A DNA stretch of 64,000 nt from positions 124,270 to 188,269 of the forward strand of contig NZ_QVMU01000006.1 of the NCBI RefSeq assembly GCF_003605645.1, written 5' to 3'. A program made the position numbers and the translations under genes. The notes beneath the pieces are model-generated. The model worked only from the letters and a program-made list of their open reading frames with translations, ran no database searches and was not told where the DNA came from. Source of the stretch: Vibrio sinensis. GTDB lineage: Bacteria; Pseudomonadota; Gammaproteobacteria; Enterobacterales; Vibrionaceae. Shown in pieces: positions 1 to 7,983 of the stretch (the first letter of the stretch is position 1; each line of letters begins with the position of its first letter).

Positions 1-201
1 ACCGGTATGTCTTATCAAGAATGGCGACAGCAATGGAGATTATTGAAAGCGATTGAATTGTTGTCGAGAGCAATGCCAGTGAGTGATGTCGGTCATTGGC
101 TGGCATTTTCTTCCGACAGTGCCTTTATTGCTTTCTTTAAAAAGCACACTGGGCAAACACCTTTAAGTTTTATAAAAACCAACAATGAGCCATTTAAGTA
201 A
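1..201 (+). CDS. AraC-family transcriptional regulator, C-terminal end (partial)
   Basis: Only the last 66 residues are in the window; the gene begins to the left. The reading frame is open from base 1 and ends in TAA. The sequence TGMSYQEWRQQWRLLKAIELL followed by a second helix-turn-helix and FFKKHTGQTPLSF is the classic end of the AraC/XylS DNA-binding domain, in which FFKKHTGQTP precedes the last helix. Target and effector cannot be inferred because the N-terminal ligand domain is missing. It converges on the methyltransferase gene with 18 bases between the stop codons. Confidence 0.85.
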   Translation, partial: TGMSYQEWRQQWRLLKAIELLSRAMPVSDVGHWLAFSSDSAFIAFFKKHTGQTPLSFIKTNNEPFK

Positions 202-219
202 GCTTACCCATCAAAAACG

Positions 220-1131
220 CTATGTTAACGATGATTTAGCCACCACAAAATGTTCGAGTTTAAATATTTGCTCTTCAGGAAGCGTTCGCCCCACTGGAGA
301 GAAATAAACCGAATTCAGTTCCGCCAGCGATGTATTTTCCGTTAGCGAAAAACCATTCTCAGACAAAAGAACATCAATTTCTTTAGCTGTATAGAATGAT
401 ATCCACGGTTCTCCAACTTTAGCGGAGAGGCGGGTTATTGTTTTGGCCATTTTTACTGGATTTGGATACCCCAGACCAAAACAGGCTTCTGGCGCATCGA
501 CTAATAATTGATCGACATAAGAAATAAAAAAAGTTGCGCTTGTTTCTGTCGTCAATGTCGCCAATTCTTGAATCGTTGCCGATAGTGCCTCTTTTGTGAT
601 GTATTGCGATACCCCTTCAAGCGTAAATACCGTCGACTTATTTCGATCAAAACCAGCTTTTAGCAATTGTTCTGTCAATGACTGATGATTGAAGTCCATA
701 CCAACGTACGTCACGTTGCCTAAATTAGGTATTTCTGGTGGAAGCTTAGAGCGTTTTCTGGCTTGAACCTCTGGTTGATCAACTTCGAAGATTTTCATCG
801 AAAGCGGAAGACTTAATCGATGAGCGCGCAAGTCATACCCAGCCCCAAGAATAACGTATTGTTCTGTATTATTTGCCGCACTTTCTTCGATCAAGTCATC
901 AATAAAACGAGTACGCGAAATAAGATGCTCATGAAAACCAGGAGCAAATTTTTTTGTGATCCAAACGCTAGACCTATGCCCCAGGATTTTTATCAAACCA
1001 GCACCCGCCACAAACCGTTCTGCATAAGGATCATTGATAATGCGTTTATCTGGTGTCGCTAACGTTTCTATCAAACGTTGTTTGGCAACACCTTGTGCTG
1101 TTCCGTCCTTACGAAAAATTAAATGGCTCAT
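220..1131 (-). CDS. Class I SAM-dependent methyltransferase, leucine-carboxyl-methyltransferase-like
   Basis: A 303-aa protein. The N-terminal FRKDGTAQGVAKQRLIET, the early DPYAERF, the SAM-binding loop ILGAGYDLRAHRL and the acidic FEVDQPEVQ are typical of the PPM1/LCMT-like bacterial methyltransferase family (TIGR00027-type). A longer frame reaches 1212, but AAGGAT sits 6 bases before the ATG at 1131 and the conserved sequence begins there, so the shorter start is preferred. The substrate is unknown. It stands alone, converging with the AraC gene. Confidence 0.82.
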   Translation of the reverse strand: MSHLIFRKDGTAQGVAKQRLIETLATPDKRIINDPYAERFVAGAGLIKILGHRSSVWITKKFAPGFHEHLISRTRFIDDLIEESAANNTEQYVILGAGYDLRAHRLSLPLSMKIFEVDQPEVQARKRSKLPPEIPNLGNVTYVGMDFNHQSLTEQLLKAGFDRNKSTVFTLEGVSQYITKEALSATIQELATLTTETSATFFISYVDQLLVDAPEACFGLGYPNPVKMAKTITRLSAKVGEPWISFYTAKEIDVLLSENGFSLTENTSLAELNSVYFSPVGRTLPEEQIFKLEHFVVAKSSLT

Positions 1132-1575
1132 CACTATCCTTATTTTACTGATTAATGCCGATTTACAGCTTAAAACATATAAGCTGACATAGTCGCTGAG
1201 TGACCATAACACATTTTATCTTGAACCCATTTTTTGAACCATCGAGCACTAGGTATTCAGAGGGACTCCGTTCTTTGAGAATACAGCTAAATCTGCACTT
1301 TTATTTAAATGACTATTCAAGCCATCTAAAAAATTAATATCACAAGATATCTAATTCCGACAATTATACAAAATACTTTCAATTTGAATTTAATTTATAA
1401 ATTACTCATCACTATCAATATCGCTTTATATTCACGACCTATTTATTAATTAGAAATACTAATGACACCTCATTAAAAAATATTGTAATTAAATTACCAA
1501 ATTCATTTGACGTATCTCACACATTTAGTAAAATCCCCCCAACTTCTGAAGCATTATTACAATAAGGTCGAGATT
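1132..1575. other. Gene-free, AT-rich divergent intergenic region
   Basis: This stretch separates the methyltransferase start from the 54-aa ORF start. It is visibly AT-rich and should hold both promoters. Apart from the sigma70-like promoter at 1507-1534 I see no RNA gene, no strong inverted repeat and no further ORF with a ribosome binding site. Confidence 0.5.
1507..1534 (+). promoter_or_regulatory. Candidate sigma70 promoter of the 54-aa membrane protein
   Basis: TTGACG (1507-1512) and TAAAAT (1529-1534) are separated by 16 bases. The expected transcript start lies about 35 bases before the ATG at 1576. Read by eye; not tested. Confidence 0.5.
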
Positions 1576-1740
1576 ATGAACTCAGCACTACTATTAATAT
1601 TGGACACTGAAGAAACTACTAAAGTAGACAACTCTGCACCAGCAGAAACCTCTACATTTGCTGAACTTGCAACGATTGCAGTGTTGTTTGTATCAACTTC
1701 AGCAGTAGCTTTGTTACTAGCCTTTTCTTGGGTTCTGTAA
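1576..1740 (+). CDS. Small single-pass membrane protein (54 aa), unknown function
   Basis: Starts with MNSALLLILDTEE, continues with an acidic/polar stretch rich in Thr, Ser and Ala, and ends in one hydrophobic segment (residues about 32-54) that runs to the C-terminus. The ATG at 1576 is preceded by AAGGTCGAG at a good distance; a longer in-frame start at 1507 would lie inside the predicted promoter, so the short form is chosen. I do not recognise the family. The C-terminal hydrophobic tail suggests a tail-anchored inner-membrane microprotein. It is monocistronic by context. Confidence 0.55.
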   Translation: MNSALLLILDTEETTKVDNSAPAETSTFAELATIAVLFVSTSAVALLLAFSWVL

Positions 1741-1971
1741 CCAGCCTTTCACGGAATTGAAAAAGCGATACTCACTGCATATTATTTGCAGAGTATCGCC
1801 TAAACCTAATTAAATTATCTAAACACAACTCTTCTTTGCTACAGCTTTATATCAACCACCCCATCTAGATTTAGTTACCTACGAACTCTCGTCAGATACT
1901 CCAAGAAAACAAAATCAGTATGAATATTAAATTCACCCCAAGAGAGCTAGTGGTTGCTGCATGTAAAGCCT

Positions 1972-1994
1972 TTATTATGCCTGTCCTTTTAAAT
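1972..1994 (+). repeat. 23-bp interspersed repeat, copy 1
   Basis: TTATTATGCCTG followed by TCCTTTTAAAT. It differs by one base from copy 2 (2008-2030) and by two from copy 3 (3726-3748). All three are in the same orientation. Confidence 0.8.
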
Positions 1995-2007
1995 CATCCT
2001 CAAGCCC

Positions 2008-2030
2008 TTATTGTGCCTGTCCTTTTAAAT
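2008..2030 (+). repeat. 23-bp interspersed repeat, copy 2
   Basis: TTATTGTGCCTG followed by TCCTTTTAAAT, 13 bases after copy 1. Together they sit just downstream of the GST stop codon. Confidence 0.8.
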
Positions 2031-2063
2031 CTTTAGTTTAAATGAACGTTTAAAACCAAATCT

Positions 2064-2711
2064 TTAAACGGCTTCGCCCGCCTCGTCTTCTTCAACAATA
2101 TCCTTTTCAAAACTCGCATCTTTCAACCATTGCTGCAGTGAGTCACTCGCCAATACCTTTTTTTGATACGCTTTAGCCCCCTCAGACAATTCAATCCCAT
2201 AAGTTAGAAAACGCAGCGCGACAGGTGCGTACATCGCATCAGCAATTGACCATTCACCAAACAGCCAACCATCTGGATACAACTCTGCTTGCTCCGCCCA
2301 AATAGCATCGATTCGTGCAATATCCTTCAAAGCACCGTCACCTAAATCAACGTTTCTGCGAGCACGAATATTCATTGGTAACTCATTTCTTAGCTCAAAG
2401 AAACCAGAGTGCATTTCAGCAGAGATAGCACGAGCTTTCGCTCTGTCCAAAACATCACTTGGCCACGCATTCCCTTGTAGGTATCGTTCGTTCACGTATT
2501 CCAAAATAGCAAACGAATCCCAGACTGTGATGCCATCATCGACCAAGATTGGAACTTTAGCTGTTGGCGTTATCCCCTCTAAAGTTTGATAGAAGTCTTC
2601 AGTAAATAGCTTTAGCTTAACCACCTCAACATCCAAGTTGTATTGAGAGAAAATCAGCCACGCGCGAAGTGACCAGCTTGAGTAGTTTTGATTGCCGATA
2701 AATAGTTGCAT
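2064..2711 (-). CDS. Glutathione S-transferase family protein
   Basis: A 215-aa protein with an N-terminal thioredoxin-like domain (LFIGNQNYSSWSLRAWL, with a Ser-containing glutathione site near residue 10, then KVPILVDDG and WDSFAILEYV) and an all-helical C-terminal domain. The family conjugates glutathione to electrophiles or acts as glutathione-dependent reductase or isomerase in the cytoplasm; the substrate is not evident. GGAGG lies 5 bases before the ATG at 2711, so this start is better than the upstream ATG at 2723. It is transcribed divergently from a LysR regulator 128 bases away, which probably controls it. Confidence 0.88.
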   Translation of the reverse strand: MQLFIGNQNYSSWSLRAWLIFSQYNLDVEVVKLKLFTEDFYQTLEGITPTAKVPILVDDGITVWDSFAILEYVNERYLQGNAWPSDVLDRAKARAISAEMHSGFFELRNELPMNIRARRNVDLGDGALKDIARIDAIWAEQAELYPDGWLFGEWSIADAMYAPVALRFLTYGIELSEGAKAYQKKVLASDSLQQWLKDASFEKDIVEEDEAGEAV

Positions 2712-2839
2712 TGAAGCCTCCATGCAGTTAGTGCTTTGATTGCCTAAGGTTTAAAAGCACCATATCTGATTGTGTTCTTCCGGAATAACGGATAGTTTTG
2801 ATGGGATACTTCAACAAAAACGATGGATGGACTTTCGAT

Positions 2840-3682
2840 ATGGATATCGACGCACTACGCAGCTTTCTCGCCTTTGTAGAAACAGGCAGCTTTACTCGTG
2901 CCGCTAAGCAGATCAACCGAACCCAATCCGCGTTTAGCGCACAAATGCGCAAATTAGAAGATGAACTTAGCGTCAACTTATTTGAAAAAGATGGCCGTAA
3001 CCTGATATTGAGTGAAGCAGGATTGGCACTGCGTTCTCATGCCGAACAGCTCATCAGCTTACATAACCACGCTCTCAAACAAGTCAAAAGATACGAAGAT
3101 AAACGCCCTTTGCGTTTGGGTTGCCCAGAAGATTACAACGACAATATCTTACCTAACGTCATTCGGGTATTACAGCAAGCCGAGCCAACATGCTCCATCC
3201 AGATATTTAGTGAACCCAGCATTAGCTTGCGGGAAAAAATTGATGATGGAACGCTCGATGTTGCCATCGTTACTCGCGCCCCTGACAGTGAAGAGGGTTA
3301 TTGGCTTGCCAATGACAAAGGTGTATGGATCAGCCATCCAGATTTTAAAGTAGATGAGTACCAACCTTTACCTATCGCTTTGTTTCAAGCCGACTGTAAA
3401 TACCACGCAGCCGCCATTGATGGTTTGACTAAGCGAGGAACCTCTTATCAATTACTGGCATGTTGTAATACCGCATCCGCGCAACGCGCCATTGTTCGTT
3501 CTGGGATGGCCATTGGTGCAATGGGCAGATTGAGTGTGAGTGACGATCTTAAGATTCTAGATAACATGCCCTCACTACCCGCTGTAGATATCGTCCTGAT
3601 TAACAGCATTAAGTCTCATCCAGTACTAGATAAGGAATGTTTAGCGCAGTTACTTGATGGAATGCCAGTTCAGAGTATTTGA
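2840..3682 (+). CDS. LysR-family transcriptional regulator
   Basis: About 280 aa. The N-terminus MDIDALRSFLAFVETGSFT followed by RAAKQINRTQSAFSAQMRKLE is the winged helix-turn-helix of LysR regulators; the rest fits the LysR substrate-binding domain (KRPLRLGCPEDY, then SLREKIDDGTLDVAIVT). An alternative ATG at 2801 has a GGAT at better spacing and would add 13 residues; the family usually starts near MDID, so the choice is uncertain. It is divergent from the GST gene, the usual arrangement for a LysR regulator and its target. The inducer is unknown. Confidence 0.85.
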   Translation: MDIDALRSFLAFVETGSFTRAAKQINRTQSAFSAQMRKLEDELSVNLFEKDGRNLILSEAGLALRSHAEQLISLHNHALKQVKRYEDKRPLRLGCPEDYNDNILPNVIRVLQQAEPTCSIQIFSEPSISLREKIDDGTLDVAIVTRAPDSEEGYWLANDKGVWISHPDFKVDEYQPLPIALFQADCKYHAAAIDGLTKRGTSYQLLACCNTASAQRAIVRSGMAIGAMGRLSVSDDLKILDNMPSLPAVDIVLINSIKSHPVLDKECLAQLLDGMPVQSI

Positions 3683-3725
3683 TTTACAATCATCAACTCA
3701 CCCATCGCTGTAATTCATACTTACT

Positions 3726-3748
3726 TTATTGTGTCTGTCCTTTTAAAT
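3726..3748 (+). repeat. 23-bp interspersed repeat, copy 3
   Basis: TTATTGTGTCTG followed by TCCTTTTAAAT. It lies 43 bases after the LysR stop, so the GST-LysR module is bracketed by direct copies of the same repeat. Confidence 0.8.
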
Positions 3749-3864
3749 CCTAAATCATTTAAATCTCGACATCGGCTTAATAGCAGTAAGCTTACATTGT
3801 ATTTCTGTAAATAATTTCAGCAAGAGATCCGTCAGTAAATATAACGCTGTTTACAATATTAAGA

Positions 3865-3885
3865 AGCCCGCCAAGTTGGCGGGCT
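3865..3885 (-). terminator. Hairpin after the RND pump gene
   Basis: Perfect stem AGCCCGCC/GGCGGGCT just downstream of the RND stop codon at 3896. Neither strand has a long T-run, so termination would be only moderately strong; it also lies in the convergent gap behind LysR. Confidence 0.5.
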
Positions 3886-3895
3886 AATCAACATA

Positions 3896-6800
3896 TCAAT
3901 CAACATTTGTTCTGGAAAAACATAACGCATAGAGCGCTGGAACAACCAATGACACTACAGGCAATGAGAACAGTAAACCATAGCCAAGTGTTAATGACAT
4001 TGGTCCCATAAATACATCAGTTCCTCCTAAACCATAAGCCAAAGGTAATAAACCCACTACGGTGGTGATTGATGTCATCACAATTGGACGTAGTCGACTC
4101 ACAGCCGCTTCGGTTATCGCAGCATAAATATGCACGCCCATGCTTCTCAGCTCGTTAATTCGATTAATTAACACTAACGAGTTGTTGACGACCACTCCTG
4201 TCATTCCAAGGACACCGATCAAACCAAATAAAGACAAAGGCTGCATGTGAATCACTAAAGCCATCAATGAAGCCATAACAGCAAACGGAATCACCACCAT
4301 CACCAGTAGCGGCTGCACTAGCGAGTTGAACATCACCGCTAAGACAAAATAGATGGCAATCATCGCTGCTGGAAACACCACCATAAAACCGCTCATCGTC
4401 TCATTAGTGCTTTCTGCTTCACCACCCACATCAATAGTGACAGAAGAGGAATAGTGTCCAGCTAAATCGCGAAGCAACTCATTAGAAAGCGCGACAGGGC
4501 TGATGCTGTCATCAGATAGAGAAGCCGAAACGGTCACCTCTCGTTCGCCATTGTAGTGCTTAATCAGACGTGGAATCTCTATCTGTTCGATTGTCGCAAC
4601 TCGGCTTAATGGTACCTGTTGACCATCAGCTGTGTATATTTTGGTACTGCTGAGTCTATCGATATCACGATACTGCTCGTCTAAAACCACACGAATATCA
4701 ACTTCTTGATCGCCCAACCACGTTGATGTCACGCTGGTACCATCAAAACTGGTGCGCAAGGCATCGGATAAATCAGCAACGGTAAGATTGTATTTTGCTA
4801 ACCAATGATATTGCGGAACAACATTCAACTGCGGATCTTTCAGAGATTCACTGTGATTAACGTTAATCACTCCTGGATAATCATCTAGCCACGATATTAC
4901 TGATTCAACCGCGTGGTTGCGCTCAGCTTCAGTACCACCGAGTACTCTAATTTCAACCGGTTCTCCGGGAGGTGGACCACCAGCATCAATAGAAAACTTG
5001 ATGAAAATATCTTCTGACCATTCACCTATGTTCTGGTTCAGTGATGCGATGATTTGCTCCGCAGAACGTTCGCGCTGATCGTAATTTGTTAAGGTCAAAA
5101 TCCCACCAGAAACGGGAGAGCCATACTCCATCTGATAACTGACCAGTTCTGACTCCGGCAATGATGCGATTGCTTGTTCTATCTTACGGTGAGCTTCACG
5201 CACCTTATTTAGTGGTGTACCCGCTTTAACTTCGGTATACACATCAATGTATTTGCCTGCTTCGGTTGGAAAAATATCCAACTTCAACTGATAAACAAAT
5301 AGACCAGACCCAACACACACCGCTATCGCGATAGAAATCACCGTCTTTCTATATCTTAAACAACGCTCAAGCAGTAAAGCATAGCGCTTAGATAACCATT
5401 GAAACTTATCTTCTTGCTCTTTTTTCTGCTCTAATTCTTTTGCGGTAGAGAGGTGGGCAGGCAGCGTTAGCGTACATTCAATAAATGAGAACAGCAGTGC
5501 CGCGATGACCGTCACCGGAATAACCGCCACCACTTTCCCCATCGTGCCCGGAATAAATAACATTGGGATAAAGACAAGTGCTGTCGTCACCAAACTGGCA
5601 ATCAGTGGTTTAATCACTTTTAGCGTCCCTGAAACTGCAGCTTCAACGCCTTTTTTTCCAGCTTCTTTCTCTTGAAATATACTCTCTGCGATGATTACTG
5701 AGTCATCAACAATAATACCAATGACCAGCAATAAAGCCGCTAACGTAATACTGTCGAGATTTAAGCCAAAAATGGGCAAAATGATCATCACGCCGAACAC
5801 GCAAAATGGAATGGAGACAGATACCCAAAAAGCCACTCTACGTTGCAATATCAAGCTTAATACTAGCAATACCAGCACCAGACCAATGGCACCATTTGTT
5901 GCCACAATTGAGAACTTGTCACTCATATCTTGACCAAGATCGAGCCCAGTCGCAAAAACAAACTGATCACCCACTCGTGCCGCTTCTTGGTCGAGTAACG
6001 CTTGAATATTGGCGATAGTCGCTACGACATCAGCACTGCTTGAAATTGAGAACGTAATTGCTGGTTTACCATTTATGACTGGCATTTCCGTCGCGCGAGC
6101 GAACGTGTCAACCACTTCAGCCACATCAGAAACACGTATGACCTGACCAGAGTCAAGTGCCTTAATTACAATACTGGCAATATCCTCGCTTGACGTTACT
6201 TTGGTCATCGTGACAATTTTTTGCTCTTGGCTCCAAGACTCTACAACACCGCCCGATTGAGACAAATTATGTTGCTCTATCGCTTTGCTCACATCGGCAA
6301 ACGTGACTTGATAACGACGTGCTTTTTGCGGATCTACCTTTACCCAAAACTCACGTTCATTAAAACCAGCTAAAGTAATGGTTCCTACGCCACCCAAGCT
6401 ATTGATTTTCTTTTCCAACTGATAAGCATAATTCTGCAATGAAGACTCATCAAAATTGCTGTCTGATAAACTGACGCCAAAACGGTAAACATCAAGCAGC
6501 GAGGTTTTTTCTTGAGTCACCACTGGTGGCGCATCAATGTCTTTCGGCAAATTCCCTACACGGTCGACAGCTTGTTGGATATCACGAAGTACAACTGTTG
6601 CGTCTTCACCCGGCAAATATTCCACTTCAATCAATGAACGACCTTCAGAAGATTGCGAAGCAAAATAAGCAATACCATCAACTGAACGTAATTCTTTTTC
6701 TAACGGGTTAGTAATGTTCAGTTCGATATCTTGCGCGGTCGCTCCAGGATATGAAGTTTCGATGGTGGCAGTATCCATCGTGACTTCAGGATACTCTTGC

Positions 6801-6901
6801 AACTTAAGCTGTGTTAACGACATGGCACCAGTAAATAGTACCATGACAGTGATCACTCGCGCGAGGAACTGACGGTTAGCAAAGTAAGCTAAAAAACGCA
6901 T
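3896..6901 (-). CDS. RND efflux pump permease, HAE1/AcrB-like
   Basis: A 1001-aa inner-membrane transporter with the RND plan: TM1 at the N-terminus, a large periplasmic loop, a block of TM helices, a second periplasmic loop and a final TM block ending at the C-terminus. The TM4 aspartate pair is present (IGIIVDDSVIIAES) and so is RLRPIVMTSITT near TM11. The lysine that AcrB-type pumps carry in TM10 is replaced: the segment reads GVVVNNSLVLINRI. It exports small hydrophobic compounds by proton antiport with a periplasmic adaptor and an outer-membrane channel; no TolC-like gene is present here. Its ATG overlaps the adaptor stop codon by one base (TAATG), indicating translational coupling. Confidence 0.93.
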   Translation of the reverse strand: MRFLAYFANRQFLARVITVMVLFTGAMSLTQLKLQEYPEVTMDTATIETSYPGATAQDIELNITNPLEKELRSVDGIAYFASQSSEGRSLIEVEYLPGEDATVVLRDIQQAVDRVGNLPKDIDAPPVVTQEKTSLLDVYRFGVSLSDSNFDESSLQNYAYQLEKKINSLGGVGTITLAGFNEREFWVKVDPQKARRYQVTFADVSKAIEQHNLSQSGGVVESWSQEQKIVTMTKVTSSEDIASIVIKALDSGQVIRVSDVAEVVDTFARATEMPVINGKPAITFSISSSADVVATIANIQALLDQEAARVGDQFVFATGLDLGQDMSDKFSIVATNGAIGLVLVLLVLSLILQRRVAFWVSVSIPFCVFGVMIILPIFGLNLDSITLAALLLVIGIIVDDSVIIAESIFQEKEAGKKGVEAAVSGTLKVIKPLIASLVTTALVFIPMLFIPGTMGKVVAVIPVTVIAALLFSFIECTLTLPAHLSTAKELEQKKEQEDKFQWLSKRYALLLERCLRYRKTVISIAIAVCVGSGLFVYQLKLDIFPTEAGKYIDVYTEVKAGTPLNKVREAHRKIEQAIASLPESELVSYQMEYGSPVSGGILTLTNYDQRERSAEQIIASLNQNIGEWSEDIFIKFSIDAGGPPPGEPVEIRVLGGTEAERNHAVESVISWLDDYPGVINVNHSESLKDPQLNVVPQYHWLAKYNLTVADLSDALRTSFDGTSVTSTWLGDQEVDIRVVLDEQYRDIDRLSSTKIYTADGQQVPLSRVATIEQIEIPRLIKHYNGEREVTVSASLSDDSISPVALSNELLRDLAGHYSSSVTIDVGGEAESTNETMSGFMVVFPAAMIAIYFVLAVMFNSLVQPLLVMVVIPFAVMASLMALVIHMQPLSLFGLIGVLGMTGVVVNNSLVLINRINELRSMGVHIYAAITEAAVSRLRPIVMTSITTVVGLLPLAYGLGGTDVFMGPMSLTLGYGLLFSLPVVSLVVPALYALCFSRTNVD

Positions 6902-7698
6902 TATTTAGCCTCACTCATCTTCAGTTTGTCTGATTTAAGCAACGAGGTATCTGTCGATACATAAACTGACATCCCCGGTTTAAACAAAGCGCCATGATTT
7001 TCAATTTCCACCAATATTGGATAGGTCTGAGTTTGACTGTGCATCTCAACACCAATACGTTGAACTTGAGCGGCCAGCTTTAAATCAGGGTTGCTTTCTG
7101 ACCACACAACTACTGGTTGCTGCACTGAAAAATCATCGAGATCGTACTCACTCGCCATAAAAGACAAGGTTACCTTGTCGATATTAGTGATTTCGTAAAG
7201 CAGTTCGCCTTCATTGACCCAAGCACCAATTTGTGTCGGCTTATTGGTGATGTAGCCTGATAGTTGCGCTAACACTTGCGTATCAGCCAAATCTTGTAAA
7301 CACTGCTGATATTCAATTTTCGCAATATCGACTGATGCTTTAGCACTTAAAAAGGCAGCTCTTGCACTATCGAGCTCCCCCACCGACAAACTGTTCTTTT
7401 GACTTAATGCAAGATAGCGCTGATAAGTCGCTTTACGTAGTGTTAGGTCCGCCTCTGCCAGCGCCACATTGGCTTTGGCTTTATCAACACTAAACTGAAA
7501 GTCGTTAGACTTAATCTGTGCAAGGGTCTGAGCTTGTTGCACTCGATCACCCACCTCTAAGTTGGCAATTTCGATAACGCCATTTACTTGAGCGACGACA
7601 CTGTGCCTATTCAATCCTTGCACATGCCCGATAAGGTCTGTTGCTTGAGCTGTAGTGACAGTTAACAGGCCAGCAAGCGCGATAATTGTCTTATTCAT
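6901..7698 (-). CDS. RND efflux periplasmic adaptor (membrane fusion protein)
   Basis: A 265-aa protein with a signal peptide (MNKTIIALAGLLTVTTAQA) and no lipobox. It has a lipoyl/barrel-sandwich half (VVAQVNGVIEIANLEVGDRV), a short coiled-coil hairpin (residues about 70-135), the second lipoyl half (AQLSGYITNKPTQIGAWV) and a beta-barrel. GGAG is 8 bases before the ATG at 7698, inside the slightly longer frame that begins at 7713, so 7698 is the start. It is the first gene of the pump operon and bridges the permease to an outer-membrane channel. It is shorter than AcrA, mainly in the C-terminal membrane-proximal part. Probably controlled by the divergent two-component system. Confidence 0.88.
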   Translation of the reverse strand: MNKTIIALAGLLTVTTAQATDLIGHVQGLNRHSVVAQVNGVIEIANLEVGDRVQQAQTLAQIKSNDFQFSVDKAKANVALAEADLTLRKATYQRYLALSQKNSLSVGELDSARAAFLSAKASVDIAKIEYQQCLQDLADTQVLAQLSGYITNKPTQIGAWVNEGELLYEITNIDKVTLSFMASEYDLDDFSVQQPVVVWSESNPDLKLAAQVQRIGVEMHSQTQTYPILVEIENHGALFKPGMSVYVSTDTSLLKSDKLKMSEAK

Positions 7699-7742
7699 TG
7701 TTGTACTCCACATTTAGATGACTATATTGTGGAGAACGATTT

Positions 7743-7759
7743 GTCGAATTAAAGTCGAA
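7743..7759 (-). promoter_or_regulatory. Candidate response-regulator operator, tandem TTCGAC (pump side)
   Basis: Read on the minus strand this is TTCGAC, five bases, TTCGAC, so the repeats start 11 bases apart, one helical turn. OmpR/PhoB-type regulators bind such tandem half-sites. It lies 45-61 bases upstream of the adaptor start and is matched by an inverted copy at 7827-7843. Confidence 0.55.
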
Positions 7760-7826
7760 GCCCTACCACAAATCAGATGGTCGACTTCCCTCAGCTTAAT
7801 TAGAACAAATAGAATACACCGTGCAT

Positions 7827-7843
7827 TTCGACGAAAATTCGAC
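7827..7843 (+). promoter_or_regulatory. Candidate response-regulator operator, tandem TTCGAC (regulator side)
   Basis: TTCGAC, five bases, TTCGAC on the plus strand, the mirror image of the site at 7743-7759 with 14 of 17 bases shared. It faces the response regulator gene, suggesting autoregulation. A further lone half-site GTCGAC lies at 7780-7785 between the two. Confidence 0.55.
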
Positions 7844-7902
7844 AAAAATATCATTACACTTTAGTCAGATGCCTCTGTATCGATGTAACGGCATCCTTAT
7901 CA

Positions 7903-7952
7903 CTTGGAGTAAAAAGCTACTTGGCGTAAACCGCGCTTGGAGTAAGACAACT
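7903..7952 (+). repeat. Three degenerate tandem repeats in the response-regulator leader
   Basis: Units begin CTTGGAGTAAAAAG, CTTGGCGTAAACC and CTTGGAGTAAGAC, with periods of 17 and 16 bases. They lie between the operators and the regulator start. Function unknown. Confidence 0.55.
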
Positions 7953-7983
7953 TCAATAAACATGGGGGCATTTGGAGCCAAAA

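Larger units (their letters stand above)
1741..2063. other. Intergenic region with repeat copies, no gene seen
   Basis: Between the 54-aa ORF and the convergent GST gene. It contains two copies of a 23-bp repeat (listed separately). No ORF with a start signal was found. Confidence 0.5.

Noticed and set aside
820..1062. 80-aa frame on the plus strand
   Set aside because: It lies antisense within the methyltransferase gene, has no ribosome binding site and shows no recognisable protein features.
5691..6018. 70- and 80-aa frames opposite the RND gene
   Set aside because: They are antisense shadows of conserved transporter coding sequence without start signals.
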